Notes under the pieces: model-generated
Told to the model about the DNA's origin: nothing
The model's input: the letters and a program-made list of their open reading frames with translations, nothing else
The model's database searches: none
NCBI RefSeq assembly: GCF_026241165.1
Contig: NZ_JAPFQN010000004.1
Coordinates: forward strand, 62,001-126,000
Source: Mangrovivirga halotolerans
Lineage (GTDB): Bacteria; Bacteroidota; Bacteroidia; Cytophagales; Cyclobacteriaceae
Direction: 5' to 3'
DNA: 64,000 bases
In this document: piece after piece, positions 1 through 9,138 of the stretch
Layout of the letters: every line of letters starts with the position of its first letter
Numbering within the stretch: position 1 is the first letter of the stretch
Made by a program: the position numbers and the translations under genes

Positions 1-1109
1 GCTGAAATCCCAACGAGTTTATTATTTCCAACTGGAAATACTGCAGATCTTGGGTTAAAAAAACCAATGGAGTCATTCAATTCTTTATCCAAAATAATTT
101 CATTAGTTCTCGTATTTAACTTAAAGAATCTTCCTCTACTTAAATCACTAACAAAATAATAACTAATGCTATCAAGAGTTTGAATAGGATTTAAAAAGTG
201 AGAAAAATATTCAGATGTTTGAAAAATTTCAATTGAATTATTTTCTAAATTATATTTGAAAAAGGCACCGTTGGGACTATTATCTTTATGGTGAAATAAG
301 ATGCCTAATAAATAATTATCCTTAGTAAGTTTTAAGTCTATTCTATTATCGACTGTATGATCAGAAACATTCAATAATACTGATGATTTGCCAGAATTAA
401 TATTGAACTTAATTAAGTGTATATCACCATTGTTAGGAGCAATGAGACCATATCCAATATAGGTGCTATCATCAATTCTTGTTGGTTGTCCAAAAATATG
501 GTGCTCAAAAAAAGTTGTTGTAGAATCCCCGGTATAAGGATCTAGTTTCATTATTTTATTTGAATTGAAGATGAAGATCGTATCATTTTTTAAAGAGTGG
601 TCTATGTATTTGGCACTATGATTATCATCTAAAGCTAATTCATTCCTGATTTCTCCGGTTTCAATGTTAATGCTGTATAAATAATTAGTGGAATTATTTT
701 TTCCCCAGATTTTATTATCAATTGGTCCAATAAGTCTATTTAAAATTGATGAGTTATCGATCAACTCATTGACATCTGCTACTTTTCTGAGGGTTTTTGA
801 AGGGTAATCAAATTCATAAACAAAGCCTCTACCATACTTGCCTCCATGATTTATTATTCCATAGAATTTATTATCAGATGTTTGAAGAACATAAGGGAAT
901 TCGGGTATGTTTAAACTTCTGAGTTCATCATAAAAATTATGAATAACCTCAAAACCACCATTATTGGTATATCGATATAGATTTCCATATTCATATTCGC
1001 CGCCTGATGCCGATACACCCCAAAAGGATTCTTGCTGTTGCGCTATTGTAGTATTTATAAATGAGGAAAGTATTACAAAAAGTATATTTAACAGAATAGT
1101 TCTTTTCAT
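1..1109 (-). CDS. Secreted GloVer-repeat protein, C-terminus beyond window
   Basis: The minus-strand frame is open from an ATG at 1107-1109 to the window edge, so about 369 residues are visible and the C-terminus is missing. It starts with a signal peptide (Lys-Arg, hydrophobic stretch, cleavage near Ala-Gln-Gln around residue 24). It then carries repeats of the form G-x-L-Y-R-Y...F-Y-D-E-L and G-G-K-Y-G-R-G-F-V-Y-E-F, typical of the GloVer tandem-repeat family, which are probably blades of a beta-propeller. It is a clear paralogue of the next gene (1491-3911): the same signal peptide, the same F-W/L-W-G-V segment and the same spacing. By analogy it should end in a T9SS sorting domain and be exported, but that part lies outside the window. 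Its ligand is unknown. Confidence 0.85.
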   Translation of the reverse strand, partial: MKRTILLNILFVILSSFINTTIAQQQESFWGVSASGGEYEYGNLYRYTNNGGFEVIHNFYDELRSLNIPEFPYVLQTSDNKFYGIINHGGKYGRGFVYEFDYPSKTLRKVADVNELIDNSSILNRLIGPIDNKIWGKNNSTNYLYSINIETGEIRNELALDDNHSAKYIDHSLKNDTIFIFNSNKIMKLDPYTGDSTTTFFEHHIFGQPTRIDDSTYIGYGLIAPNNGDIHLIKFNINSGKSSVLLNVSDHTVDNRIDLKLTKDNYLLGILFHHKDNSPNGAFFKYNLENNSIEIFQTSEYFSHFLNPIQTLDSISYYFVSDLSRGRFFKLNTRTNEIILDKELNDSIGFFNPRSAVFPVGNNKLVGIS

Positions 1110-1221
1110 AAGTCAAAAAATGCCTAACTATATTAAAATCCGATTTTCTCAGTTGATAAATTCAAAAGAATAACTATGAATGCTGGTGTTTTTTGCAAAT
1201 ATATGAAAATATAATCAATAG

Positions 1222-1386
1222 TATTTTTCATTTCACAGAAGTGATAAAGAAGTGAGGGAGAACTTAAATGATCCAATAGACCAGGGTCAGCGGGTAAAAC
1301 TTCATTACAAAGAAAAATACGTTCGCTTTTTCTGGCAGGGAGATACCAAATACTTCGTTTATGAGGTAGAGCCGGTGAGTAAATGA
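1222..1386 (+). pseudogene. 3' remnant of a small membrane-anchored protein gene
   Basis: After an in-frame TAG at 1219-1221 the plus strand stays open to a TGA at 1384-1386. It encodes about 54 residues ending in V-K-L-H-Y-K-E-K-Y...F-F-W-Q-G-D-T-K-Y-F-V-Y-E-V-E. From memory this matches the C-terminal end of a roughly 110-residue Bacteroidota membrane protein that is often mislabelled 6-phosphogluconate dehydrogenase. There is no ATG, and the membrane anchor and first half are missing. A terminator follows directly. It lies between two tandem paralogous genes on the other strand, so the remnant probably dates from the duplication or insertion that placed them here. A GTG at 1252 could in principle start a 44-residue peptide. 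Confidence 0.55.
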
Positions 1387-1408
1387 TATAAAAAAAGCCA
1401 AAGTAAAA

Positions 1409-1435
1409 AAGGCTATTTGTGATTCAAATAGCCTT
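1409..1435. terminator. Bidirectional hairpin terminator
   Basis: An 11-bp perfect stem (AAGGCTATTTG / CAAATAGCCTT) with a 5-nt loop, A-rich on its left and T-rich on its right. It follows the plus-strand remnant and faces the end of the minus-strand gene at 1491, so it can serve both directions. Confidence 0.8.
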
Positions 1436-1490
1436 TATCATTTTTTGCTTATCCCTTTCAATTTTAGAGGTGATAATTTTCTATGATTTT

Positions 1491-3911
1491 TTATTGAATA
1501 ATGATTTTCTGCACTACAGTGTCAGAATCATCCAAAGTGAATTTTATTATATAGATCCCAGGTTTTAACATCAAATCTAATTTTATCGGATTAGTGTCTT
1601 GATATTTTTGTTCAAAAACCTTTATCCCATCTAGATTAAATATTTCAATATATTTGGTCTTGTAATCATTAAGGAATTGGATAGTGAATTTTCCGTTTGA
1701 TGGGTTTGGTGTAATTTTTAATTGGTTATTAAGAGATTGGGGGATATTTTCTCCTATTTTCGTTAAATATAAATATCCACCACCTTCTTCGTAATTGAAT
1801 TCATGTATTTTCTCTAATTCGTTTATCACATAATCGTACTTGTATATTAATCCATGTTCTTGAGTTGAGTTTTCAGATTTGAACGGGCTACCATAAAAAA
1901 GAAGATAAATTTCATTACCAATATTTATTAAATTAGGTCTGTAACCTAAAATAACTTCATGTTCGACTAATATTTCAAATTTTTTCGAATTGACGTTATA
2001 TCGAAATAAAGCATATATTCTATTATAAGTATTTGACTTTCGAACTATTCCGTATAAATTTCCATCATTTGCAATTAGTAGCTTTTCAGGTCTTGTCCAA
2101 TTAGTATTTTCAATCTTGAAGTCAAGTTCAGTATTTAATAAATTTTTATTTAGATCATAGCTAAAAATCATATTTCTATAATCTCCAGATAATTTTTGGT
2201 ATGTTGTGCTAAAATATAGAATATTGTTTTTACTCAGAGTTAATCCAACTATATGATTTAAAATCAAATTCTGATCTTTGGTAGATATTTTGGAGATGAT
2301 TAATCCCTTTTTTGATTCTGTATCAATTTTTAGATAATAATAGGTTTTACGAAGACCTAATTGGTAAATGCTATTATATCCAAAAGCATAAATATTGTTA
2401 TCTAACTCCTTTTGTATTTTAATGAAATTAAAATTATTCAATGAGTCTGGTAATGTTACGGTGTCTAGTTCTTTTGAATTTATATTGTGAAGAAAAAGAT
2501 CGCTGTATTTGGCGTCATACTCGTATGTGAGGGCATATGCAGTAAAAAATAATTCATTTGAATAAGAATCAAAATTTGGATTAATTTCAAAATCGTGAAT
2601 TTTAGTAATTGAATTTAGTGTTGGATCATATTCTAAGAGAGTGCCTAGATTGTATTTACCACCGGTATTTGTTTTGATAACTAAATTATTAAATTGATTA
2701 CTATAAAGATAAGTGGGGCTTGATCCTAATTCAGGTATATTGTTTGAAATATTTAGAATCGATATTTCGTTGGAAGTGGTATCTAATTCATAAAAGACAG
2801 CTTCAGGACTTAATCTATTAACACGAGATATTGCATTACCAATAAAACTGTTTCTATTAGTTGGTACTAGTGGTGATTTTGGACGGTATATATTTGTAGA
2901 ATCTTGATTGAACTCATGTAACCTATTAATTACGCCAGTATTTGAATTAAACTTATATATACTTCCGTCCAAATAATCAGTAGTAAAGAAATAGTTAACA
3001 CTATCCAATGTTGAAAACTGACGCATAGTGTAGTTTAAAGTGGAATCTGTTGAATTGTGAACATTGTATTCTTTAGTTTCTAAATTTAAAGTGAATAATC
3101 CCAATTTATGAGTCAATAATCCTATTAATGTGTTGTTTTTGTTTACTGTTGGTTTGAACTTTAGATCAATATTATTGTTTTGGAATCTGAAAATCTCAGT
3201 GGTTACAAATGAATTTGTATTTAATTTTAAAATTGAAATTGTTCCACTGAAATTTAAATTAGTACCATATAAAACCAGGGTAGAGTCATTTAATTGTGTT
3301 GGTTTTCCCTTAAATGAAAATTCAGTTTCATATTGTCTAACGGACTTGGTTTTTATGTTGTAACTATAAATATACTTAAAGCTTGTCAAAATTATTTTCT
3401 CGTTACTATATGAAATTTGGACATTATAAAGATTATTTGGTAGTGTGAACTCTATTAAATTTTCACCATTTTCAATGTTGAAGGAATATAAATAACAACT
3501 ATCGCTTCGTTTATAACCCCATAACTTATTGTTGTATGGACCTATAATTTGGTCATTATAATCTTTGGCAATATTTTTTATATCTGAAATTTTCTTCAAT
3601 TCTTTTGTTTTTAAATCGAATTCATAAATAAAGCCATGTCCATATTTTCCCCCATATGTATATTTTTTACTATAAAATTTATTATCACTGCCTTTAAGTA
3701 ATATTGGTGATAAGGAGACGTTCCTCAATTCATCATAAAATTCATAAACTATTTGGTGCCCTTCATCTGGGGATATTTTAAATATTGAACCACTTCTATA
3801 TTGCCCTCCAGATGAATTTACACCCCATAGAGTTTGTTGTTGAGCAATAGAAGTATTTGTAATAGAAGATAAAACAACTAATATTAAATTTATTATTAAG
3901 GCTCTTTTCAT
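1491..3911 (-). CDS. Secreted GloVer-repeat protein with T9SS type A sorting domain
   Basis: About 806 residues. I prefer the Met-Lys-Arg start at 3911 over the upstream ATG at 3929 because it gives a normal signal peptide and matches the paralogue at 1-1109. The body contains repeated units with G-x-I-F-K-I-S and G-G-K-Y-G-H-G-F-I-Y-E-F, recognised as GloVer-type tandem repeats; such units probably build beta-propeller blades. The last roughly 75 residues (I-T-P-N-P-S-N-G-K-F-T onward, ending K-I-I-I-Q) form a type A T9SS C-terminal sorting domain, so the protein should be exported and released or anchored at the surface. Expression is probably independent, with about 200 bp of AT-rich sequence upstream. 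No enzymatic motif is visible; a binding or structural role is possible but unproven. Confidence 0.9.
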   Translation of the reverse strand: MKRALIINLILVVLSSITNTSIAQQQTLWGVNSSGGQYRSGSIFKISPDEGHQIVYEFYDELRNVSLSPILLKGSDNKFYSKKYTYGGKYGHGFIYEFDLKTKELKKISDIKNIAKDYNDQIIGPYNNKLWGYKRSDSCYLYSFNIENGENLIEFTLPNNLYNVQISYSNEKIILTSFKYIYSYNIKTKSVRQYETEFSFKGKPTQLNDSTLVLYGTNLNFSGTISILKLNTNSFVTTEIFRFQNNNIDLKFKPTVNKNNTLIGLLTHKLGLFTLNLETKEYNVHNSTDSTLNYTMRQFSTLDSVNYFFTTDYLDGSIYKFNSNTGVINRLHEFNQDSTNIYRPKSPLVPTNRNSFIGNAISRVNRLSPEAVFYELDTTSNEISILNISNNIPELGSSPTYLYSNQFNNLVIKTNTGGKYNLGTLLEYDPTLNSITKIHDFEINPNFDSYSNELFFTAYALTYEYDAKYSDLFLHNINSKELDTVTLPDSLNNFNFIKIQKELDNNIYAFGYNSIYQLGLRKTYYYLKIDTESKKGLIISKISTKDQNLILNHIVGLTLSKNNILYFSTTYQKLSGDYRNMIFSYDLNKNLLNTELDFKIENTNWTRPEKLLIANDGNLYGIVRKSNTYNRIYALFRYNVNSKKFEILVEHEVILGYRPNLINIGNEIYLLFYGSPFKSENSTQEHGLIYKYDYVINELEKIHEFNYEEGGGYLYLTKIGENIPQSLNNQLKITPNPSNGKFTIQFLNDYKTKYIEIFNLDGIKVFEQKYQDTNPIKLDLMLKPGIYIIKFTLDDSDTVVQKIIIQ

Positions 3912-4091
3912 AGAATTAAAAAATATCAATACTTACAAAAATAGAAAATGATAAAGTCTGTAAAAAAATAGGCTGCAGACGATTATATAATCTTTACAAA
4001 GATAAAAATTTTCTATTCTGAATAAGTATAATAAAAGAAAAAGCTTTTGAATGTTAATTGTGATAAGTTAAAGTTTTGTGACTAAAGTCCA

Positions 4092-4121
4092 TTTGATTTT
4101 AATCCTCACAAATTATCTTTG
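4092..4121 (+). promoter_or_regulatory. Bacteroidota-type promoter (TTTG / TATCTTTG)
   Basis: A -33-like TTTG at 4092-4095 and a perfect TAnnTTTG -7 element (TATCTTTG) at 4114-4121 are separated by 18 bp. Transcription would begin near 4128, leaving almost no leader before the 4130 gene. Confidence 0.5.
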
Positions 4122-4129
4122 CCCAAATT

Positions 4130-4537
4130 TTGTGTGTTTTGGTAAGGATACTTTCAGTAAGCTTCTTATTTCTATACCTGGTGGCTCTTGTGCGACCTGT
4201 ATTTCCTTTAGTGGAATACTGGGCTAATAAGGAATATATTGCTGAAAACTATTGTCAGGACAGATTTTTAGAAATTACGATGTGTCATGGTTATTGCTAT
4301 CTTCAAACTCAATTAAAAATTGAACTGAGTGGAGGTCCAGAACAGCATAATCAGGATGAGAGTGGGCCGACAAAATTAGAACTGGAAAAATTTCCTTTTT
4401 CTATTATTAAGGAGCCAAGGACTGAGGAAAGCATTTTTCAATTGGTAAGCAGAAATCATTTGATATTTAAAAATATTATTTACTCTCCACCCTTTATTCA
4501 GAAGGAGACTCCCCCGCCTAATACAATAATAAGTTGA
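4130..4537 (+). CDS. Small Cys-containing membrane protein of a putative copper locus
   Basis: 135 residues, no recognised domain. An N-terminal hydrophobic helix (residues about 5-25) is followed by a segment with C-x7-C-x3-C (Cys-Gln-Asp..., Cys-His-Gly-Tyr-Cys-Tyr-Leu) and then a polar, Pro-rich tail. From memory, similar short proteins with a C-x3-C-Y-L motif sit beside copper-associated outer-membrane proteins in Bacteroidota, and the next gene is such a protein 39 bp downstream. The Cys and His residues could bind a metal, which is inference. The start is uncertain because no ATG is available: TTG at 4130 or TTG at 4139 are the candidates, and the promoter position would make the mRNA nearly leaderless. 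Confidence 0.65.
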   Translation: MCVLVRILSVSFLFLYLVALVRPVFPLVEYWANKEYIAENYCQDRFLEITMCHGYCYLQTQLKIELSGGPEQHNQDESGPTKLELEKFPFSIIKEPRTEESIFQLVSRNHLIFKNIIYSPPFIQKETPPPNTIIS

Positions 4538-4576
4538 TCAGCATTTTAACTTATTATTAATCTAAAAAATTGAAAA

Positions 4577-5584
4577 ATGAATTTCATTAAATTCCTTTTA
4601 ACAGGGAGTGTATTTCTATTGCCTTTATTTATTTCAGCACAAACAGAACTTTGGTCATCAAACAGGCCTGATGGTCATGCTCCAATTGGTGTAATGGGAG
4701 ATCACATGCACAAAAAAGGTGAATTGATGTTTGGCTATCGGTTCGGTATCATGGAAATGGATCAGTTAAATCAAGATAGTGAGTCAATTAGTTCTGAAGA
4801 AGTACTCGAGGATTATATGGTTTCTCCGATTTCTTCAAATGCAAATATGCATACTTTTGGTGTAATGTATGCCCCGTCAGATTTTGTTACTGTAACATTA
4901 ATGGGTGGATACATTAGTAAAGAAGGGGAGATGGTCAACCGGATGGGACAGCAAATCAATGTTGCTTCAACTGGTTTTATCGATCCAAAAGTTAATTTTA
5001 TATTTCGTGTTATGGATAACAACAAGCAGCATATTCATGCAAACTTAGGAGTGAGTTTACCATTAGCATCTATAGAACAACGCGACGATACTCCAATGGC
5101 TGAGCAGTCTTTATTAGCTTATCCAATGCAAATTGGAAGTGGAACTACTGATCCAGTGATTGGATTTACTTATTTGGGTCAGCAAAAAGACCTTTCCTGG
5201 GGTGGTCAGTCAAGTTATACTGCGAGATTATATGATAATAGTCGTGATTACCGATTAGGTAATGAGCTGAAAATGACTGGTTGGTTTGCCTATCGTATTT
5301 CACAGTCTTTTAGTTCTTCCGTTCGGCTATCCTATTTAAACACACAAAGCATTAGTGGTGCAGATGATGAAATGAACCCGGTAATGATGCCTATGTTTGA
5401 TGTTGAAAACTCAGGCAAGGATCAGGTAATGACCGGAATCGGATTAAATTATTATGTTAGTTCCGGGGATCTTAAAAATATACGTATTGGTGCTGAATAT
5501 ATAATCCCGTTATATCAACATGTGAACGGTATACAAATGGTAATGGGTCAGAAAATAGTCGTTGGTATCCAATATTCATTATAG
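4577..5584 (+). CDS. Outer-membrane beta-barrel protein, copper-locus transporter-like
   Basis: 335 residues with a signal peptide (cleaved near Ser-Ala-Gln, residue 21). The mature start carries A-P-I-G-V-M-G-D-H-M-H-K-K-G-E, followed by a methionine-rich stretch (M-F-G-Y-R-F-G-I-M-E-M-D) and alternating amphipathic strands ending in Y-S-L, the usual pattern of an outer-membrane barrel. I recognise this as the 'transporter' family seen near copper-resistance genes. The many Met and His residues at the N-terminus fit Cu(I)/Cu(II) handling, but direction and substrate are not shown by the sequence. It is probably co-transcribed with the Cys-containing small protein upstream and ends at a strong terminator. 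Confidence 0.75.
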   Translation: MNFIKFLLTGSVFLLPLFISAQTELWSSNRPDGHAPIGVMGDHMHKKGELMFGYRFGIMEMDQLNQDSESISSEEVLEDYMVSPISSNANMHTFGVMYAPSDFVTVTLMGGYISKEGEMVNRMGQQINVASTGFIDPKVNFIFRVMDNNKQHIHANLGVSLPLASIEQRDDTPMAEQSLLAYPMQIGSGTTDPVIGFTYLGQQKDLSWGGQSSYTARLYDNSRDYRLGNELKMTGWFAYRISQSFSSSVRLSYLNTQSISGADDEMNPVMMPMFDVENSGKDQVMTGIGLNYYVSSGDLKNIRIGAEYIIPLYQHVNGIQMVMGQKIVVGIQYSL

Positions 5585-5620
5585 TAACATACAGAATTAT
5601 TAACCCATTTTTATTAAAAA

Positions 5621-5652
5621 AAGGCGGTCATTTACACTTAAATGACCGCTTT
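5621..5652. terminator. Bidirectional hairpin terminator
   Basis: An 11-bp stem (GCGGTCATTTA / TAAATGACCGC, 5624-5634 with 5639-5649) and a 4-nt loop, with A-run and T-run flanks. It separates the convergent genes ending at 5584 and 5674. Confidence 0.9.
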
Positions 5653-5673
5653 TTAATTTTTATAAAGATCTAT

Positions 5674-8600
5674 TTACTCAATCCCCTCAATGTAAGGAGC
5701 ACCAGATTCGGTTAGTTGGTTTGCCAGGTTTTCAACGGCTGAATTAACGCTATTAATTTCCTGTTCTATTTCTGCAAGATCACTTTCAATAAATTCCATT
5801 GTTTGCTTATGGGTTTCAGTAGGGCCGTAAGTCGAATGACTCACTCCTTTATAAAGAGCAAACATACGGTCGCCAATAGTTGGTTTGGTTTTTTCACCGA
5901 CCTGAAGTTTTGCAGGATTACCTTGAACCATTGTATTGAGCTCATTTAGTTCAGTTAATAATTCCTGGTATTGCTTATCAAAGGCGCCAGGATCAGTCTG
6001 CGACTTAGCAATAGCTCTCTCTATAGCTTTAACCTGTTTGTTTAGTGCACTCAACTTTAATTGAATCGCTGTTGTTCTTTTTACTTTCTCTTCATATTTT
6101 CTTAAGAATTGAGACAGCTCTTCGTTGCTTGCTCCTTCTAGAGCCCCATCTCGTAACTCGACCACTTCAAATTCTACAGGTTCAGATAATGTGGTTGCTT
6201 CTCCATCAACGACTTTCGACAAAGTAACTGTGTATTTTCCCGGAGGAGCCAGAAGGCCATCGAACTCAAGTTCATTTTCAGGTTCTTCAGGCTTTTCAAG
6301 AGTGATTGATTCCGGTGCCGGATAACGCAGGTCCCAGGCAACTCGATGGAAGCCTTTATCAGTACTTCCAGGGATGCGCTTGATTACATTCCCGTTCATA
6401 TCTTTTACAGTAAGCCATACTTTTGGATCAGGCATCGTTTCTTCCATAGCCATTCCTTCATATCCTGCGAATGGTATGTTCTGGCCGGATTTGGTTAGTT
6501 TTTTCTCGGCATCCTGTCTTTTTTCTTCTTTTGTTTTGTATTCGTCTTTTAAATAATATGTGAATACTGCTCCAAAATCTGGGTTTGGGGCAGTGTAATG
6601 AGCGGCACCCATTGATCCTTTTTCTTCGTTAAAACCCAGTTCTGATCTTGGTACATACCACCAGGCTTTTCTGGTTGGAAATAAAACTGCTTCTTGTTCC
6701 AGTTTGCTTTGAGAGACATCCCTTAGCATTGTGTAATCATCTAAAACAAAGAATCCTCTACCAAATGATGCTCCAATAAGGTCGTTTTCTCTTCGCTGTA
6801 TAGCCAAATCCCTGAAAGAGATTGTCGGGAGGCTTTCAAATTTCACCCAATTTGATCCGCCATCAACAGTGAAATAAATACCAAATTCAGTTGCGGCAAA
6901 TAATAAGTTTTTGTCTTCGTGGTCCTGTACCATTCTCCAGACTAAGGTGTTGGCAGGAATGTTTCCGCTTATTGAAGTCCATGATCTGCCTTTATCAGTA
7001 CTTTTAACTAAGTAAGGAGTGAAATCGCCATATTTATGGTTATCCAATGCTACATAAACAGTGTTCTCATCATATAGATCAGCTTTAATATCATTTACAA
7101 AGGCAGTTGAAGGTACTCCAGGAATTGAACCAACTTCTATTTTCCTCCAGTTATCGCCACCATCTTCCGTTACCTGGATCAATCCATCATCAGTACCGGC
7201 ATAGATCACTCCTTTGGTTACCGGGGATTCTGCAAGGGAAGTGATGGTGTTGTAATTGGACATTGCCAGGAAGTCCCAGGAATTGTCCCAGCTTTGTTTT
7301 TTACCCATTATTGGAAGTTCAATCCGATTTTGGTTTCTGGTTAGGTCACCTGAAATAGCAGTCCATGAATCTCCTCTGTTATCAGATTTCCAAACGCGGT
7401 ACGAACCAAAAAAGATTGTTGTTGGATTATGGGTGCTGACCAGAATAGGGGCATCCCAGTTAAATCGTTCATGAGGTTCATCTTCACCCGGTTGTGGTTG
7501 AATATCTGTTGCTTCACCGGTGATCATGTCTACCCTTGAAAGATTTCCTTCCTGTCTTTCGGCGTAAATGATATCCGGATTACCAGGCTCTGTTGCCGGT
7601 TGGTGACCATCCCAGTTTAATACAACTTTCCAGTCTGAGTTTTGGATTCCATGGTAATTATCTGTTCTCGAAGGCCCTCCCTGAGTACTGTTGTCCTGGG
7701 TTCCTCCATAAATAGTATAAAATGGTTCTGCATCATCGACAGCTACTTTATAAAACTGTGTTACCGGAAGGTTTTTGACAAATCGCCAGTTTTCACCTAA
7801 GTCAAATGATTCGTATAGACCTCCGTCTGTACCCACAAGAAGGTAATTCGGGTCATCTTTTTTAAAGGCGATGGCGTGATTATCACTGTGCTTATGCTTG
7901 TTGTTAAACCTTTTGAATGTTTTACCATGGTCGGTAGAATATTGCATCCAGGCATCCACAAGGTAAAGTCGTCCGGGTTGGTGAGGAGAAGTATACAACT
8001 CCTGATAGTAATGAGGTCCAGTTGCTCCTGCAACAGCATCTGATTGTTTATCCCAGGTTTCCCCACGGTCAGAAGACATATAAACGCCGCCTGTTCGCCG
8101 CTTGAGTTCTATTGCCGCATAGATAATATCCGGATTTTCGTACGACATAGCCAGTCCTATTTTACCCATGTTTTCTTCAGGAAGCCCTTTAGTGAGTTCT
8201 TTCCAGGTTTCACCTCCATCAGTACTTTTATGTATTCCCGTACCCGGTCCGCCTCCCATGTAGGCAGCAACTGTTCGGTGTCTGTCCCATGTGGCTGCAT
8301 ACAATAGGTCGGGATTTCTTGGATCGATCAATATGTCCGTAACACCTGTCCATTCGCTTCCACCAAGTGTTTTATTCCAGGTCTTTCCTCCATCAGTAGA
8401 TTTGTATAATCCGCGTTCACCCCCTTTACTCCATAAAGGACCTTGAGCAGCAACCCAGATAATATCTGAATTTTCCGGATGGATAATTATTTTAGAAATG
8501 TGCTCAGAATTTTTCAGCCCCATATTTTGCCAGGACTCACCTCCATCTGAACTTTTATAAATACCATCGCCATATCCGGCATGTCTTCCGCCGATGTTTT

Positions 8601-8973
8601 CCCCTGTGCCAACCCAGATAGTATTGGGATTGGCAGGGTCAATGGTTACACAGCCAATGGAATATGAAGATTGATCATCAAAAACAGGTTTCCAGGTGGT
8701 TCCAGCATTAGTGGTTTTCCATACTCCTCCGGAACCTACACCGACTATCCAGGTACTTTCATCTTCAGGATGAATCGCTATATCTGCTATTCTACCCGAC
8801 ATAAATGCCGGGCCGATATTTCGAAACTTAATCCCCGAGAAAGTGGAGTCCGTAAGTTTAGTACTCGAAGTTGAATTTGAATTGTCTTTTTTTCTTCGTT
8901 GACCGTTAACTAACGATAATGAAAAGACCATCAGAGTAATTACCATGATGGTGGTTATTTTATTGTTGATCAT
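5674..8973 (-). CDS. Secreted Asp-box (BNR/VPS10-like) beta-propeller protein
   Basis: 1099 residues with a signal peptide (cleavage near Val-Asn-Gly-Gln, residue 25). About eleven Asp-box motifs (S/T-x-D-x-G-x-T/S-W, for example SSDGGESW, STDGGKTW, SSDRGETW, TEDGGDNW) run through residues about 60-740 and indicate one or two beta-propellers of the sortilin/VPS10 type. A beta-rich region with G-K-Y-T-V-T-L follows (about 880-950), and the C-terminal 150 residues are charged and helical, probably coiled coil. Such proteins are often annotated as glycosyl hydrolase, but no sialidase catalytic set (Arg triad, Tyr/Glu) is evident, so hydrolase activity should not be assumed. The length is usual for this Bacteroidota family. 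No T9SS tail is seen, so a periplasmic location or a different export route is likely. Confidence 0.88.
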   Translation of the reverse strand: MINNKITTIMVITLMVFSLSLVNGQRRKKDNSNSTSSTKLTDSTFSGIKFRNIGPAFMSGRIADIAIHPEDESTWIVGVGSGGVWKTTNAGTTWKPVFDDQSSYSIGCVTIDPANPNTIWVGTGENIGGRHAGYGDGIYKSSDGGESWQNMGLKNSEHISKIIIHPENSDIIWVAAQGPLWSKGGERGLYKSTDGGKTWNKTLGGSEWTGVTDILIDPRNPDLLYAATWDRHRTVAAYMGGGPGTGIHKSTDGGETWKELTKGLPEENMGKIGLAMSYENPDIIYAAIELKRRTGGVYMSSDRGETWDKQSDAVAGATGPHYYQELYTSPHQPGRLYLVDAWMQYSTDHGKTFKRFNNKHKHSDNHAIAFKKDDPNYLLVGTDGGLYESFDLGENWRFVKNLPVTQFYKVAVDDAEPFYTIYGGTQDNSTQGGPSRTDNYHGIQNSDWKVVLNWDGHQPATEPGNPDIIYAERQEGNLSRVDMITGEATDIQPQPGEDEPHERFNWDAPILVSTHNPTTIFFGSYRVWKSDNRGDSWTAISGDLTRNQNRIELPIMGKKQSWDNSWDFLAMSNYNTITSLAESPVTKGVIYAGTDDGLIQVTEDGGDNWRKIEVGSIPGVPSTAFVNDIKADLYDENTVYVALDNHKYGDFTPYLVKSTDKGRSWTSISGNIPANTLVWRMVQDHEDKNLLFAATEFGIYFTVDGGSNWVKFESLPTISFRDLAIQRRENDLIGASFGRGFFVLDDYTMLRDVSQSKLEQEAVLFPTRKAWWYVPRSELGFNEEKGSMGAAHYTAPNPDFGAVFTYYLKDEYKTKEEKRQDAEKKLTKSGQNIPFAGYEGMAMEETMPDPKVWLTVKDMNGNVIKRIPGSTDKGFHRVAWDLRYPAPESITLEKPEEPENELEFDGLLAPPGKYTVTLSKVVDGEATTLSEPVEFEVVELRDGALEGASNEELSQFLRKYEEKVKRTTAIQLKLSALNKQVKAIERAIAKSQTDPGAFDKQYQELLTELNELNTMVQGNPAKLQVGEKTKPTIGDRMFALYKGVSHSTYGPTETHKQTMEFIESDLAEIEQEINSVNSAVENLANQLTESGAPYIEGIE

Positions 8974-9079
8974 AGTGAGTATTAGGTAAAGGTGTATACT
9001 GAAAATAGCACTCAGTTTCTTCTAATCAAAATAAAAGATTACTAGAATTAATGAACAGCCATGTAGAAATTAAATGTTT

Positions 9080-9110
9080 AAAAAAAGAGAGATCGTATTA
9101 TGATCTCTCT
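9080..9110 (-). terminator. Terminator of the amidohydrolase gene
   Basis: A 9-bp stem (AGAGAGATC / GATCTCTCT, 9086-9094 with 9102-9110) is followed on the minus strand by a T-run. Confidence 0.75.
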
Positions 9111-9138
9111 CTATAATTCTTGGATTTTGATGGATCCT

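Noticed and set aside
964-1173. Short plus-strand ORF of 69 codons
   Set aside because: It is antisense to the start of the GloVer-repeat gene, whose signal peptide and repeats are clear.
6045-8307. Several plus-strand ORFs of 60-90 codons
   Set aside because: They are opposite-strand shadows of the 1099-residue Asp-box protein, with no independent signals.
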